Shown here: piece after piece, positions 36,158-44,590 of the stretch
Layout of the letters: each line of letters opens with the position of its first letter
How positions within the stretch are numbered: position 1 is the first letter of the stretch
Source of the DNA: an uncultured Paracoccaceae bacterium
GTDB taxonomy: Bacteria; Pseudomonadota; Alphaproteobacteria; Rhodobacterales; Rhodobacteraceae
Direction: 5' to 3'
DNA length: 64,000 bases
NCBI GenBank assembly: GCA_938005545.1
Contig: CALKXV010000005.1
Span: 98,832-162,831, forward strand
Notes under the pieces: model-generated
What the model was told of the DNA's origin: nothing
Seen by the model: the letters and a program-made list of their open reading frames with translations, nothing else
Databases searched by the model: none
Position numbers and translations under genes: made by a program

Positions 36158-37387
36158 ATGAATGACAAAACCATTTTGATTGTCGGCACTTACGACACTA
36201 AAGACGATGAGTTGATTTATTTGGCAAATGTCATCCAGGATCAGGGCGGCCGTGTGTTGACGATGGATGTCAGTGTATTGGGCGATCCCTCTGTGCAATG
36301 CGATGTGTCCAAGAGTGACGTTGCTCAAGCCGCCGGTTCAACAATTCAAGCCGCCATCGATGCGGGCGACGAAAACCAGGCGATGCAAATCATGGCGCGT
36401 GGTGCTGCCAAGCAAACCGCCGATCTGTACAAGGCTGGGCGAATTGATGGGGTGATCATTTTGGGTGGCACTATGGGCACAGATCTGGCGCTTGATGTCT
36501 GTCAGGCACTGCCTCTTGGCGTGCCGAAATATGTCGTTTCGACGGTGTCCTTTTCGCCGCTAATCCCGGCCGAACGTCTTTCGCCCGACATCCAAATGAT
36601 CCTTTGGGCTGGCGGGCTTTTTGGTCTGAACGGCGTTTGTAAATCTTCGCTTAGCCAAGCGGCGGGCGCAGTTCTTGGGGCTGCGCGGGCCGTAAAACCG
36701 CCCAACTCGACGCGGCCGGTTGTCGGTATGACGTCGCTTGGATCATCGTGCCTGTCCTACATGAAAATCCTGAAACCGGCATTGGAAGACCGAGGTTTCG
36801 AAGTGGCGATCTTCCATGCAACGGGAATGGGCGGCATGGCCTTTGAAAAAATTGCAGCGCAAGGCGGCTTCGCCTGCGTGATGGATTTCGCATTGCCCGA
36901 AATTGGCAATTTGCTTGGCGGATCCGTCGTGAATGCGGGGGCTGATCGGATGTTGAATGCCGGTCGCGCAGGAATTCCGCAACTTATTGCGCCCGGATGT
37001 CTTGACTTGATCGACTTTGCGGGTTGGCAGGATATTCCGGCCCAATATGCTGACCGACCGTTTCATGCGCACAATCGACTGATCAAATCCTCGGCTTTGA
37101 ATCCAGAAGAACGCCGCGAAACTGCGCGGGAAGTTGCCCGTCGCGTATTAGTTTCCAAAGCCCCGGTTCAGGTTCTTTTACCCATGCAAGGCATTGAGGA
37201 ATGGGACAAATTCGACGAACCGGCATATGATCCCGAAGGCCTAGGCGCCTTTATGGATGAAATGCAAAAGGTAATTCCAGCGGGTATGCTGACGAATATT
37301 GACGCGCATATAAACGACCGGGCTTTCGCCGAAGCGGCACTGGCGATTTTCGATGACTGGATTGCCGAAGGCATAATCGCGCAATAA
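36158..37387 (+). CDS. Tm-1-like ATP-binding domain protein (UPF0261)
   Basis: 409-residue protein of the UPF0261/Tm-1-like family, with a nucleotide-binding N-terminal half (TILIVGTYDTKDDELIYLAN, GVIILGGTMGTDLAL) and a C-terminal half ending in LTNIDAHINDRAFAEAAL. Function not established; relatives are often next to a PEP-mutase-like protein, absent here. Start ATG 36158 preferred to a TTG at 36149. It is 110 nt after tctA and may be in the same catabolic unit. Confidence 0.85.
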   Translation: MNDKTILIVGTYDTKDDELIYLANVIQDQGGRVLTMDVSVLGDPSVQCDVSKSDVAQAAGSTIQAAIDAGDENQAMQIMARGAAKQTADLYKAGRIDGVIILGGTMGTDLALDVCQALPLGVPKYVVSTVSFSPLIPAERLSPDIQMILWAGGLFGLNGVCKSSLSQAAGAVLGAARAVKPPNSTRPVVGMTSLGSSCLSYMKILKPALEDRGFEVAIFHATGMGGMAFEKIAAQGGFACVMDFALPEIGNLLGGSVVNAGADRMLNAGRAGIPQLIAPGCLDLIDFAGWQDIPAQYADRPFHAHNRLIKSSALNPEERRETAREVARRVLVSKAPVQVLLPMQGIEEWDKFDEPAYDPEGLGAFMDEMQKVIPAGMLTNIDAHINDRAFAEAALAIFDDWIAEGIIAQ

Positions 37388-37400
37388 CCCACGACGATAT

Positions 37401-39086
37401 TCACCGCTGCTTGGTTCGCCAGTCCGGGTGCATCCAAGGTTCGCGATTGCTGGGCGTCAGTGGCGATCGACCCAACACGGCGTCTGCGATTTTCTCACCG
37501 ACCATAATCGACGGGGCGTTCAGATTGCCATTGGTGATCCTTGGAAAGATCGAACTGTCAGCCACCCGCAGCCTTTCCACGCCAATCACGCGCGCCTCGG
37601 CATCCACCACAGCCATTTGGTCATCGCGCCGTCCCATCTTTGCCGTTCCGCAAGGGTGATAGGCGCTTTCCACATGGTCGCGTATCACGGCGTCGAGGGC
37701 TTCATCGCTTTGTGCATCGGCACCCGGTATCAGCTCGCGGTCGTAAAATGGTGCGAAGGCAGGCTGAGCGAAAATCTCGCGGGTCAACCGAATGCAGGTT
37801 CGAAAATCCTGCCAGTCGCTTTGCGCACTCATGTAGTTGAACTGGATGCGCGGCGGCTCTAAATGATCGGACGATCGCAAAGTCACAGCGCCGCGTGACG
37901 CACTGCGCATCGGTCCGACATGGGCCTGAAACCCGTGACCGGCTGAACTGACCTGCCCGTCATAACGCACGGCAATCGGTAGAAAATGAAACTGTATATC
38001 TGGGTAATCCACGCCGGCAGCCGAGCGAATAAACCCCGCGCTTTCGAACTGGTTCGACGCACCGGGCCCGTTGCGGGCCAATAACCAACGTGCACCCACG
38101 TAAGCTTTTCCGACTAAGTTCCAATATTTATACAGGCTGACAGGCTGCGAGGCGGCGGCTTGCACGTAAAGTTCAAGGTGATCCTGAAGGTTCTGTCCAA
38201 CGCCCGCGCGATCAGCAATCACATTGATCCCGTGTTCGTTTAAGTGCGCCGCTGGGCCGATCCCGGACTGCATTAAAATCTTGGGCGAATTGATCGCTGA
38301 TGCCGCCAGAATTACTTCGGCCCGTGCCGAAATCACTTCGCGCTTACCGTGCCTGACCACTTCAACGCCGGTCGCGCGCCCGTCTTCAATCATAACCCGT
38401 GTCGCCAAAGCGCGCAGGACGCGGCACTTTCCGGTTGCCTCGGCTGGTCGTAAATAAGCCTTGGCCGCAGACCATCGCTCGCCCTTCCAGACGGTCATGT
38501 CAAATGGGCCAAAGCCTTCTTGTTGATGACCATTGTAATCGCCGGTAACCGGATAGCCCGCTTCGCGACCAGCTTCGACAAAGGCCTGCACCAAGGGATT
38601 GTCGCGCTTGCCACGTGTCACATGCAGTGGTCCGCCTGAACCGCGCCACTCGGATGCGCCGCCGTGGCCGCCACTGTGCCAGTCTTCCATTCGCTCAAAA
38701 TAAGGAAGCACGTCGGCATAGCTCCAGCCGTCCGCACCTACGTCGCGCCAGTGATCAAAGTCGCGTGCATGGCCGCGCACATAGATCATCCCGTTGATCG
38801 AAGACGACCCACCGATCACCTTCCCGCGGGGGCAGGCCAACCGACGTCCGCCCAAATGTGGCTCCGGTTCGGTTTTAAACCCCCAGTCGTAGCGCGCCAT
38901 ATTCATGGGGTAACTCAAAGCACCGGGCATATTGATCAGCGGGCCCCAATCGCTGCCACCGTGTTCGATCACCGTGACGCTTCGCCCGGCCTCTGCCAGA
39001 CGAAAGGCCATCGCGCATCCGGCGCTGCCCGCACCGACGATCACATAATCCGCCTCGTAATCTGCAACATGGTCCGGCTTATTCAA
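37401..39086 (-). CDS. betA: Choline dehydrogenase (GMC oxidoreductase)
   Basis: 561-residue FAD enzyme oxidising choline to betaine aldehyde. FAD-binding motif [20 protein letters not shown] at about residues 13-32, GMC signature [14 protein letters not shown] near 92, and the catalytic region [10 protein letters not shown] plus [17 protein letters not shown] near the C-terminus. Its start overlaps the betB stop by 4 nt. Other GMC alcohol dehydrogenases are similar, but the betB neighbour supports choline. Confidence 0.9.
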   Translation of the reverse strand: MNKPDHVADYEADYVIVGAGSAGCAMAFRLAEAGRSVTVIEHGGSDWGPLINMPGALSYPMNMARYDWGFKTEPEPHLGGRRLACPRGKVIGGSSSINGMIYVRGHARDFDHWRDVGADGWSYADVLPYFERMEDWHSGGHGGASEWRGSGGPLHVTRGKRDNPLVQAFVEAGREAGYPVTGDYNGHQQEGFGPFDMTVWKGERWSAAKAYLRPAEATGKCRVLRALATRVMIEDGRATGVEVVRHGKREVISARAEVILAASAINSPKILMQSGIGPAAHLNEHGINVIADRAGVGQNLQDHLELYVQAAASQPVSLYKYWNLVGKAYVGARWLLARNGPGASNQFESAGFIRSAAGVDYPDIQFHFLPIAVRYDGQVSSAGHGFQAHVGPMRSASRGAVTLRSSDHLEPPRIQFNYMSAQSDWQDFRTCIRLTREIFAQPAFAPFYDRELIPGADAQSDEALDAVIRDHVESAYHPCGTAKMGRRDDQMAVVDAEARVIGVERLRVADSSIFPRITNGNLNAPSIMVGEKIADAVLGRSPLTPSNREPWMHPDWRTKQR

Positions 39087-40543
39087 AAGGGTGCCTCAAC
39101 GTCGCCCATGCGCACATATACGGACTTGGGTTGGCTATAATGCTCAAGCGCATAGCGTGCGTTTTCGCTTCCGACACCCGACATTTTGTGCCCCCCAAAA
39201 GGAGCCTCGACCGGCGCGTCGTTATAGGAATTGATGAAACAACTGCCGGCTTCAAGCGCGCCGATCACCCGATGACCGCGCGACAAATCGCGGGTAAACA
39301 CGCCCGCCGACAGACCGAAAGGCGTGGCGTTGGCGCGCTTGATTGCTTCGTCTTCATTGTCGAAATCCAGCACGGCCATGACGGGGCCAAAAATTTCCTC
39401 GGTCGCGATTGTCATGTCGTCGGTCACATTTGAGAACACTGTGGGCTGTAGGTAAAACCCCTCGCGATCAAGACGTTCACCGCCTGTGACCAAGCGTGCG
39501 CCTTCGGCAATACCGCGCGTAATGTACCCTTGAACAATCTCCATCTGACGCTGGCTGACCAATGGTCCAAAGCTTGTGGTTTCGTCCATCGGATCACCAA
39601 TCTTGGCATTGCCCAAGCGTTCGACTAGCCGCTGAAGGAAAGCGTCCTTGATGCCCTTTTGAACAAACACGCGGGTCCCGTTCGAACAGACCTGACCCGA
39701 GGAATAAAAGTTCGCCAAAATCGCGCCGCCCACGGCATTGTCCAAATCCGCGTCTTCGAAAATCAACAGCGGAGATTTCCCGCCAAGCTCCATCGTAACG
39801 TGTTTCATTCCGTCGGCGGCAGCGGCATAAACGCGGCGTCCTGTTGGTACTGACCCGGTTAATGACACTTTTGCCACGCGCGGATCGCGCACCAACGACG
39901 ACCCGACATTGCCCAAGCCCTGCACCACATTGAAAAGGCCCGGCGGCGCACCGGCCTCAAGCAGGATCTCAGCAATCTTCAACGCGCAAAGCGGCGTCGT
40001 TTCGGAGGGTTTGAAGATCATCGCGTTGCCGCAAGCCAATGCAGGCGCACCCTTCCAACACGAAATCTGTGTCGGATAATTCCAGGCGCCCAACCCGACG
40101 CAAACTCCCAAAGGTTCGCGAATGGTATAGACCCAGTCGTCGCCCAGCTGCACATGTTCGCCGGTCAATCCGCCCGCCAATCCGCCGAAATACTCCAAAG
40201 CGTCCGCTGCCGAAGTCGCATCGGCCACCAACGTTTCCTGCAAAGGTTTGCCCGTGTCATAAGTCTCCAACACAGACATTGGCCGGTTCCGTTCCCGCAA
40301 CAGGCGTGCCGCATCGGTCAGGACACGGCCGCGTTCACGCCCTGTCCATTTGGCCCATTCCTTTTGTGTGCGAACTGCGGACGAAAGCGCGGCTTCGACG
40401 ACGGCATCTGTTGCCGAATGTATCATTGCGATCTCGGCACCGGTCGCCGGATAGACCACCGAAATTGCGTCGCCCCCGTTGTCTTCCAAATAGGCGCCAT
40501 CCACAAAGTGGCTTGCCTTCGGTTGCGTATCATATGACATCAA
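39083..40543 (-). CDS. betB: Betaine aldehyde dehydrogenase
   Basis: 486-residue NAD(P)-dependent aldehyde dehydrogenase that makes the osmoprotectant glycine betaine. Catalytic Glu in ELGGKSPLL near 250 and nucleophile Cys in [11 protein letters not shown] near 286; C-terminal [16 protein letters not shown]. First gene of betBA. The betI repressor usually found upstream in bet operons is absent; the next gene upstream is DUF1127. Confidence 0.92.
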   Translation of the reverse strand: MMSYDTQPKASHFVDGAYLEDNGGDAISVVYPATGAEIAMIHSATDAVVEAALSSAVRTQKEWAKWTGRERGRVLTDAARLLRERNRPMSVLETYDTGKPLQETLVADATSAADALEYFGGLAGGLTGEHVQLGDDWVYTIREPLGVCVGLGAWNYPTQISCWKGAPALACGNAMIFKPSETTPLCALKIAEILLEAGAPPGLFNVVQGLGNVGSSLVRDPRVAKVSLTGSVPTGRRVYAAAADGMKHVTMELGGKSPLLIFEDADLDNAVGGAILANFYSSGQVCSNGTRVFVQKGIKDAFLQRLVERLGNAKIGDPMDETTSFGPLVSQRQMEIVQGYITRGIAEGARLVTGGERLDREGFYLQPTVFSNVTDDMTIATEEIFGPVMAVLDFDNEDEAIKRANATPFGLSAGVFTRDLSRGHRVIGALEAGSCFINSYNDAPVEAPFGGHKMSGVGSENARYALEHYSQPKSVYVRMGDVEAPF

Positions 40544-40637
40544 TTTTCGCCTTTGGTCGCTGAACAGGACACCAATAATCCTGTCGCAAGCCCACGGAAA
40601 GGCTGTTCAAATCCCGACACCTTGCGGCTTATATACG

Positions 40638-40662
40638 AAAAAGACCGGCTCAAAGAGCCGGC
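40638..40662 (-). terminator. Rho-independent terminator after DUF1127
   Basis: Stem CCGGCTC/GAGCCGG (40645-40651 and 40655-40661) with a 3-4 nt loop; on the minus strand it is followed by CTTTTTC. About 60 bases past the DUF1127 stop. Confidence 0.8.
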
Positions 40663-40719
40663 CAATTCCGAAAGCATCAGACGAAACCCCTGCCTGATGC
40701 CACGCCCAAAAATTGGGTG

Positions 40720-40911
40720 TTATCCGATCCGGTCGATATCGCCGCGCGACAGGCCGATATCTTCCAGCTCGCGTGCGCTGAGTTTGGACAATACCATCCG
40801 CGTACGGCGAACTTCGTTCCAATGGACCAAACCCGAGACAAACCCGGTCAATGACAATTGGGCACGGTCGATGAAGTTGGCAGTGCGGACGCTATTCGAT
40901 GTGATGGCCAT
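40720..40911 (-). CDS. DUF1127 (YjiS-like) small protein
   Basis: 63-residue protein, start MAITSNSVRT at 40911 preceded by AAGGAGA. C-terminal part carries the DUF1127 motif TRMVLSKLSARELEDIGLSR, GDIDRIG. Such proteins are numerous in Roseobacters and some modulate RNA turnover or phosphate and carbon metabolism. The role here is unknown. Confidence 0.88.
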   Translation of the reverse strand: MAITSNSVRTANFIDRAQLSLTGFVSGLVHWNEVRRTRMVLSKLSARELEDIGLSRGDIDRIG

Positions 40912-41168
40912 GGTTGGTCTCCTTTGGCTGATGTTACGTTCTGGATCGCAGGTAGGAGTATCCTCGACCTTAAGCAAGACGGATTTCTGCATGTCACCTA
41001 TGCAGTTTTCGCATGGGTCGCATATTGTAATAAGTTATTAATATAAAAGAGAAAAAAGTGAACCGGTTTTGTCGTATTTGGACTGCTTTTGGGCGCTTTC
41101 AGACCTTGTCTGTCCACCGCATGGCAACAACGATCTGGTTTTAAAACAGTAATATTTTCGGAGTTCCT

Positions 41169-41342
41169 GGCCAGCACCACCACGTAAGCTCGCAGTACCT
41201 CCATCAATACGCGAACCACGCTGCATGGCTGGAAGACAACCGCCGCACCGACAACGGCACACTGGCGCATATCGTGGTGTCTAACGCCATGGGTTCGCCA
41301 GTATCTCGCAACTGGAAGGGGTATTGGCAGCGGGCCGCATAG
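41169..41342 (+). pseudogene. IS1595-family transposase, 3' remnant
   Basis: Encodes the last 57 residues (GQHHHVSSQYLHQYANHAAW through WKGYWQRAA) plus stop, nearly the same as the C-terminus of the complete transposase at 43549-44511. Sequence upstream of 41169 is unrelated. Non-functional. Confidence 0.85.
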
Positions 41343-41370
41343 GTAATAAGTGTTGTGGCTCAGATAAAAG

Positions 41371-41395
41371 AAAACCCCGGTCGCAAGCGCCGGGG
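41371..41395 (-). terminator. Strong hairpin with U-tract on the minus strand
   Basis: CCCCGG (41375-41380) pairs with CCGGGG (41390-41395) over a 9-nt loop that can pair further. On the minus strand it is followed by TTTTCTTTTATC. It lies between the transposase remnant and the NYN gene. The minus-strand transcript it would stop is not obvious; it may insulate cargo from outside. Confidence 0.6.
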
Positions 41396-41444
41396 CTGCT
41401 ATACTGGGAACAGTACAGCGTGGTAATGGAAAGATAGTATCGAA

Positions 41445-42095
41445 GTGACCGGTGATCAAGCAAAAAGAGCAGCGGTCTACATCGATGGTTTCAATTTGTA
41501 TCATCCCATAAAAGAGATGAACGAAGATTTTCTAAAGTGGAATAATCTCTGGGATATTTCGAACAGAATAGTCGAAAAAGGTGGCTACAGCCTTGTAAAG
41601 GTTACATTTTGCACGGCCGTTCCATCACACCTCCCGAACAGTAGAGATCGCCATAATACGTTCAACAGAGTTCAAGAAGCTAAGGGCGTGACAATTCTCA
41701 AAGGTCACCATGTTTTTGATGAAGCCGCTGGAAAATATACAGAAAAACAGTCCGACATAAATGTTGCAGTTGAGCTACTTTTTGATGCCGTGGATGATGT
41801 CTATGACGTAGCGTATTTGCTTAGCGCTGACTCGGATCAGGCCGCAACCGCGCGCAAATTCAAGGAACGCTTTGGAAGTTCCAAGAAACTGTTCAGCGTT
41901 GCGCCACCGAATAAAAAATCGCCCAACAAGATGCAGCCATATGTTGATGGCAAATTTTCGTTGACCAAGGCCGACATTGAGAAATCAGTGATGGACGCGT
42001 TCGAATTTGGATCAACAAATAAGCCAATTAGGCGTCCAGATGAATACGAACCGCCTAACTGGTGGGTTCATCCAAAAGATCGCCCAACTAAGTAA
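41445..42095 (+). CDS. NYN-domain (PIN-like) putative RNase
   Basis: 216-residue protein with the NYN/LabA-like fold. Predicted acidic active-site residues: Asp in VYIDGFNLY (about residue 14), Asp in EKQSDINVAVELLFDA (about 105), and Asp pair in AYLLSADSDQAATARKF (about 127-129). Other NYN proteins are Mg-dependent RNases acting in RNA turnover or defence. Starts at GTG 41445 with GGAAAG 11 nt before. It is the cargo of element A, so it is probably an accessory toxin or defence nuclease (inference). Confidence 0.8.
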   Translation: MTGDQAKRAAVYIDGFNLYHPIKEMNEDFLKWNNLWDISNRIVEKGGYSLVKVTFCTAVPSHLPNSRDRHNTFNRVQEAKGVTILKGHHVFDEAAGKYTEKQSDINVAVELLFDAVDDVYDVAYLLSADSDQAATARKFKERFGSSKKLFSVAPPNKKSPNKMQPYVDGKFSLTKADIEKSVMDAFEFGSTNKPIRRPDEYEPPNWWVHPKDRPTK

Positions 42096-42285
42096 ATTTG
42101 TTAATACGTAAGTGGCTAACCTTCCGCCCCTTCCTGTACCCCATCTTAGCGTGCTTAGCCTTAAAGTCCGGCTCTACGCCTCTGAGGCGCATTAGGGCCA
42201 CTACATGCTCTAACCCGTCGTGCCTGCCGTTCATGCACTCACGGTGTAGATGGCGTAGGATGTTGTCGATGGTCTTGTCTTGCAT
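42088..42285 (-). CDS. Conserved 65-residue transposon protein (copy A)
   Basis: Starts MQDKTIDNILRHLHRECMNG and contains HDGLEHVVALMRLRGVEPDF and a basic end. A paralogue of 65 codons sits at the same place in the intact element (45480-45677). The shared block is the first 54 residues; the C-terminal tail differs (VSHLRINKFT). Most differences between the copies in the shared block are synonymous, which argues that it is translated. No family recognised. No Shine-Dalgarno is obvious. Confidence 0.6.
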   Translation of the reverse strand: MQDKTIDNILRHLHRECMNGRHDGLEHVVALMRLRGVEPDFKAKHAKMGYRKGRKVSHLRINKFT

Positions 42286-42320
42286 AGGGATTCACTATCA
42301 GAATCCGATGGGCTATGTTT

Positions 42321-42343
42321 GGTGCGCTTGATACATAAGCCCG
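42321..42343. repeat. Right inverted repeat of element A
   Basis: Begins GGTGCGCTTGATACATAAG and ends CCCG (23 bp). Matches the right repeat of element B at all but one position. Directly followed by TAAATTTC. Confidence 0.85.
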
Positions 42344-42351
42344 TAAATTTC
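42344..42351. repeat. 8-bp target duplication TAAATTTC, left copy
   Basis: TAAATTTC lies immediately left of element B and again right of it at 45747-45754. It is also the base run directly following the right repeat of element A. An 8-bp duplication is the length known for IS1595-family insertions. A preceding G is shared too, so the boundary is uncertain by one base. Confidence 0.8.
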
Positions 42352-42374
42352 CGGACTTATGTATCAAACGCACC
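42352..42374. repeat. Left inverted repeat of element B
   Basis: CGGACTTATGTATCAAACG then CACC. With the right repeat of element A it forms a 54-bp palindrome (42321-42374) centred on AAATTT, with three mismatched pairs. Confidence 0.85.
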
Positions 42375-42413
42375 AAGGGCTGAGCGATGATTAGTGCATT
42401 CGCTCTTATCGGC

Positions 42414-43265
42414 TTACTCGTTGGATGCGATTATGGACTGAGCGAAGACGTACGATCCCGAGCCGACGGGGTGTTCCTTAAAAACGCCGGAGACCATCGG
42501 TTCGTAGACCTCGATTTGGAAAACATCGACGCATTTTATGACGTAACTGAGGCCTACATGCGCTCGCGTCTCTCTAAACGCCAAAAGATCGGCAGGAAAA
42601 GTTCGCTTCAATTCAACGGTGACATCTCCGCCCGATGGAATCGCAGACATACTTTTTTGCGAGTTGGGAAGTTCAGAGCCATCAGTATTAACTGCAACCA
42701 CTTCACCAACGTTCGACTGAAAGATGTCGAAAAGAATGTTAATTCTGTGTGCGGGGGAGTTTCCTGTATTACAAATGTTCCCCTTAAAGTTTGCTCTGAC
42801 ATGCTCAACCCCATCTATTTCAATAGCGTCAATGTTCACGTCAACGATTTCAAAGTGAAGATGCGCCCGTGCTTGGGCCTGCCCCACCTCGCGGGTGACG
42901 CCAAGGGTTCGCCAGACATAGTAAACGCCCCACCCCGTGGTAATGGCCATCGCGACAGTAGCGAACAGCATCAAAAGCGCCCAACGGGCCATATTCCTTT
43001 GAGCATTCAAATCGGATTGGGCGCGCTTGTCTTCGTTAGCGGCCTCTATAATACGAGCAATGCATTCCGCCTCGAAAGCTCTACCTCGCCCCAAGCAGGT
43101 GGCTTCTATCTCCTCAGCGGCATGGCGTGCGTATTCTTGGGTATGTGCATCATGCTCGCCGGATTGCTCTCCTAGCTGGAAGCCAAGAATGTAACCGCCC
43201 ATAGCGAACGCTGCTAAGAGGGCTAGTCCAGCGAAAAGTGCTGTACGCCGATGGCCTTTAAACAT
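42414..43265 (-). CDS. Membrane protein of unknown function, transposon cargo
   Basis: 283 residues. Hydrophobic segments at about 8-30 (TALFAGLALLAAFAMGGYIL) and 93-117 (WALLMLFATVAMAITTGWGV) flank a charged region rich in Glu and Ala that could be a coiled coil. The C-terminal two-thirds is soluble and predicted to be beta-rich (HLHFEIVDVNIDAIEIDGVE onward). No family recognised with certainty. The start overlaps the DUF6471 gene stop by 43 bases, so it is translated with that gene. Confidence 0.7.
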   Translation of the reverse strand: MFKGHRRTALFAGLALLAAFAMGGYILGFQLGEQSGEHDAHTQEYARHAAEEIEATCLGRGRAFEAECIARIIEAANEDKRAQSDLNAQRNMARWALLMLFATVAMAITTGWGVYYVWRTLGVTREVGQAQARAHLHFEIVDVNIDAIEIDGVEHVRANFKGNICNTGNSPAHRINILFDIFQSNVGEVVAVNTDGSELPNSQKSMSAIPSGGDVTVELKRTFPADLLAFRETRAHVGLSYVIKCVDVFQIEVYEPMVSGVFKEHPVGSGSYVFAQSIIASNE

Positions 43266-43447
43266 TGCAACATAAACGCCGCGCTAAACTTCCCTCGGGA
43301 TAGCTTGTTAGCGACGTTCACCTCTTTTTCACTGATTCCAATATCAGCAAGCCTTTCAACAAGTTGGGCATAAGTCACCCCCTTGCGCTTTAACTCGGCC
43401 TTTAGAAGATTTGCGGCCTGTTGTTCCCACTGGCTCTGCTCAGGCAT
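43223..43447 (-). CDS. DUF6471 family small protein, possible HTH regulator
   Basis: 74 residues (MPEQSQWEQQAANLLKAELK, then KGVTYAQLVERLADIGISEK, EVNVANKLSRGKFSAAF). The pattern of helices and the phrase RGKFSAAFMLQCLKAIG resemble XRE-type helix-turn-helix proteins; DUF6471 has no established function. It is divergent from the transposase gene, with an 18-bp palindrome in between, so it may repress its own and the transposase promoter (inference). Confidence 0.75.
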   Translation of the reverse strand: MPEQSQWEQQAANLLKAELKRKGVTYAQLVERLADIGISEKEVNVANKLSRGKFSAAFMLQCLKAIGVQHFSLD

Positions 43448-43496
43448 ATCGACTCCGATAAAATTATACTGTTTTCGATATATAACCTATTGCATT

Positions 43497-43514
43497 TAGT
43501 ATGTCACCATACTA
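43497..43514. promoter_or_regulatory. 18-bp palindrome in the DUF6471/transposase divergent region
   Basis: TAGTATG-TCAC-CATACTA, two perfect 7-bp arms. It lies 35 bases before the preferred transposase start (43549). Candidate operator, perhaps for the DUF6471 protein. Confidence 0.5.
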
Positions 43515-43548
43515 TGTACGATATGTAATCAACGAACACAGTAGGATC

Positions 43549-44511
43549 ATGGCCCAACACTTCCTTCTCTCAGCTAAATCTCGGACGCTCTCTTTGCGCC
43601 AGATTTACAAGGGTGGTGAAGACGCGGCCTATAAAACCTTCTGCGAAATGCGTTGGCCTGAGACCGGTGGGGAAGCCGTTTGCCCGCACTGTGGTCACGA
43701 CGACGCCTACAAGATCACCACGCGCCGCAAGTTCAAATGTAAGAACTGCCACCACCAGTTTAGCGTCACCTCGGGCACCATCTTTGCGTCGCGCAAGATG
43801 GACTTTGTGGACCTCTTGGCTGCGATTTGCATTCTGGTGAACGCCTCTAAGGGCGTGTCCATGGTTCAGCTATCCCGCGACATTGATTGCCAGTACAAAA
43901 CGGCGTTCGTTCTGGCGCATAAAATCCGCGAAGCCATGGCATCGGAAGTTCACACGGGCGAAGTGCTGGAAGGTCATGTGGAAATCGACGGGGCATTCTT
44001 TGGCGGTCACATCCGCCCACACAACGAGAAAGCCAAGCGCGTTGACCGTCGCTTGAAGCGCAATCAGACCGGCAAGCGCCGCGTTGTCATCACCATGCGT
44101 GAGCGTGAAGGCCGCACACTGCCTTTCGTGCGCATGTCTGAGGGTGAAGGTGTAGCGCTGGCAAACGAGAACGTATCCCGCATGTCCACCATGTCAGCCG
44201 ACGAGGCCGCGCATTGGGACGAACTGCACATGGGTTGGGATGTTGATCGGGTGAACCACTCGGAAATCTACAGCGACCACGGCAAGCATACGAATTGGGT
44301 GGAAAGCTATTTCTCACGCTTGCGCCGCATGGTTCAGGGCCAGCACCACCACGTTAGCCCACAGTACCTTTACCAGTACGCCAACCACGCTGCATGGCTT
44401 GAAGACAACCGCCGCACCGACAACGGTACGCTGGCCCACATCGTTGTCAGCAACGCCATGGGGTCGCCTGTATCGCGTCAGTGGAAGGGGTATTGGCAGC
44501 GGGCGGCTTAG
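43549..44511 (+). CDS. IS1595-family transposase (ISXO2-like DDE)
   Basis: 320 residues. N-terminal zinc ribbon: CPHCGHDDAYKI and FKCKNCHHQF at about residues 45-72. The DDE/DDN catalytic domain contains HVEIDGAFFGGHIRPH (first Asp), SEIYSDHGKHTNWVESYFSR (later Asp and Asn/Glu). Start MAQHFLLSAKSRTLSLRQIY is the family-like N-terminus; an ATG at 43501 is inside the palindrome and less likely. The gene looks intact. Confidence 0.88.
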   Translation: MAQHFLLSAKSRTLSLRQIYKGGEDAAYKTFCEMRWPETGGEAVCPHCGHDDAYKITTRRKFKCKNCHHQFSVTSGTIFASRKMDFVDLLAAICILVNASKGVSMVQLSRDIDCQYKTAFVLAHKIREAMASEVHTGEVLEGHVEIDGAFFGGHIRPHNEKAKRVDRRLKRNQTGKRRVVITMREREGRTLPFVRMSEGEGVALANENVSRMSTMSADEAAHWDELHMGWDVDRVNHSEIYSDHGKHTNWVESYFSRLRRMVQGQHHHVSPQYLYQYANHAAWLEDNRRTDNGTLAHIVVSNAMGSPVSRQWKGYWQRAA

Positions 44512-44554
44512 TTGCCAAGCTGCACACATAAGGATCACAAAACAATATGGTCCA

Positions 44555-44581
44555 TTGAATAATAAGGTCTTGACGTAATAT
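44555..44581 (+). promoter_or_regulatory. Candidate promoter for the Panacea gene
   Basis: TTGAAT (44555-44560) and TAATAT (44576-44581) with a 15-bp spacer. Transcription would begin about 3 bases before the ATG at 44591, so the mRNA could be almost leaderless. No Shine-Dalgarno is seen. Spacer is short, hence low confidence. Confidence 0.35.
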
Positions 44582-44590
44582 ATCTTGGGT

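Larger units (their letters stand above)
41169..42343 (+). mobile_element. Right-hand remnant of an IS1595-like element (element A)
   Basis: From the 3' 174 bases of a transposase gene to a right inverted repeat at 42321-42343. The transposase end is 174 bases long in both elements, without indels relative to 44338-44511. Order: transposase end, NYN gene, 65-codon gene, right IR. The left end is missing; no matching left IR or TAAATTTC copy was seen in 40912-41168. Confidence 0.75.

Noticed and set aside
41041..41168. A left inverted repeat for element A.
   Set aside because: No match to CGGxCTTATGTATCAAACG or TAAATTTC was seen; the left end seems deleted.
42321..42374. The 54-bp palindrome as a dif, attC or plasmid origin site.
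   Set aside because: It is fully explained by two transposon ends facing each other around TAAATTTC.
43501..43548. N-terminal extension of the transposase from the ATG at 43501.
   Set aside because: This ATG lies inside the palindrome and adds 16 residues outside the family consensus.
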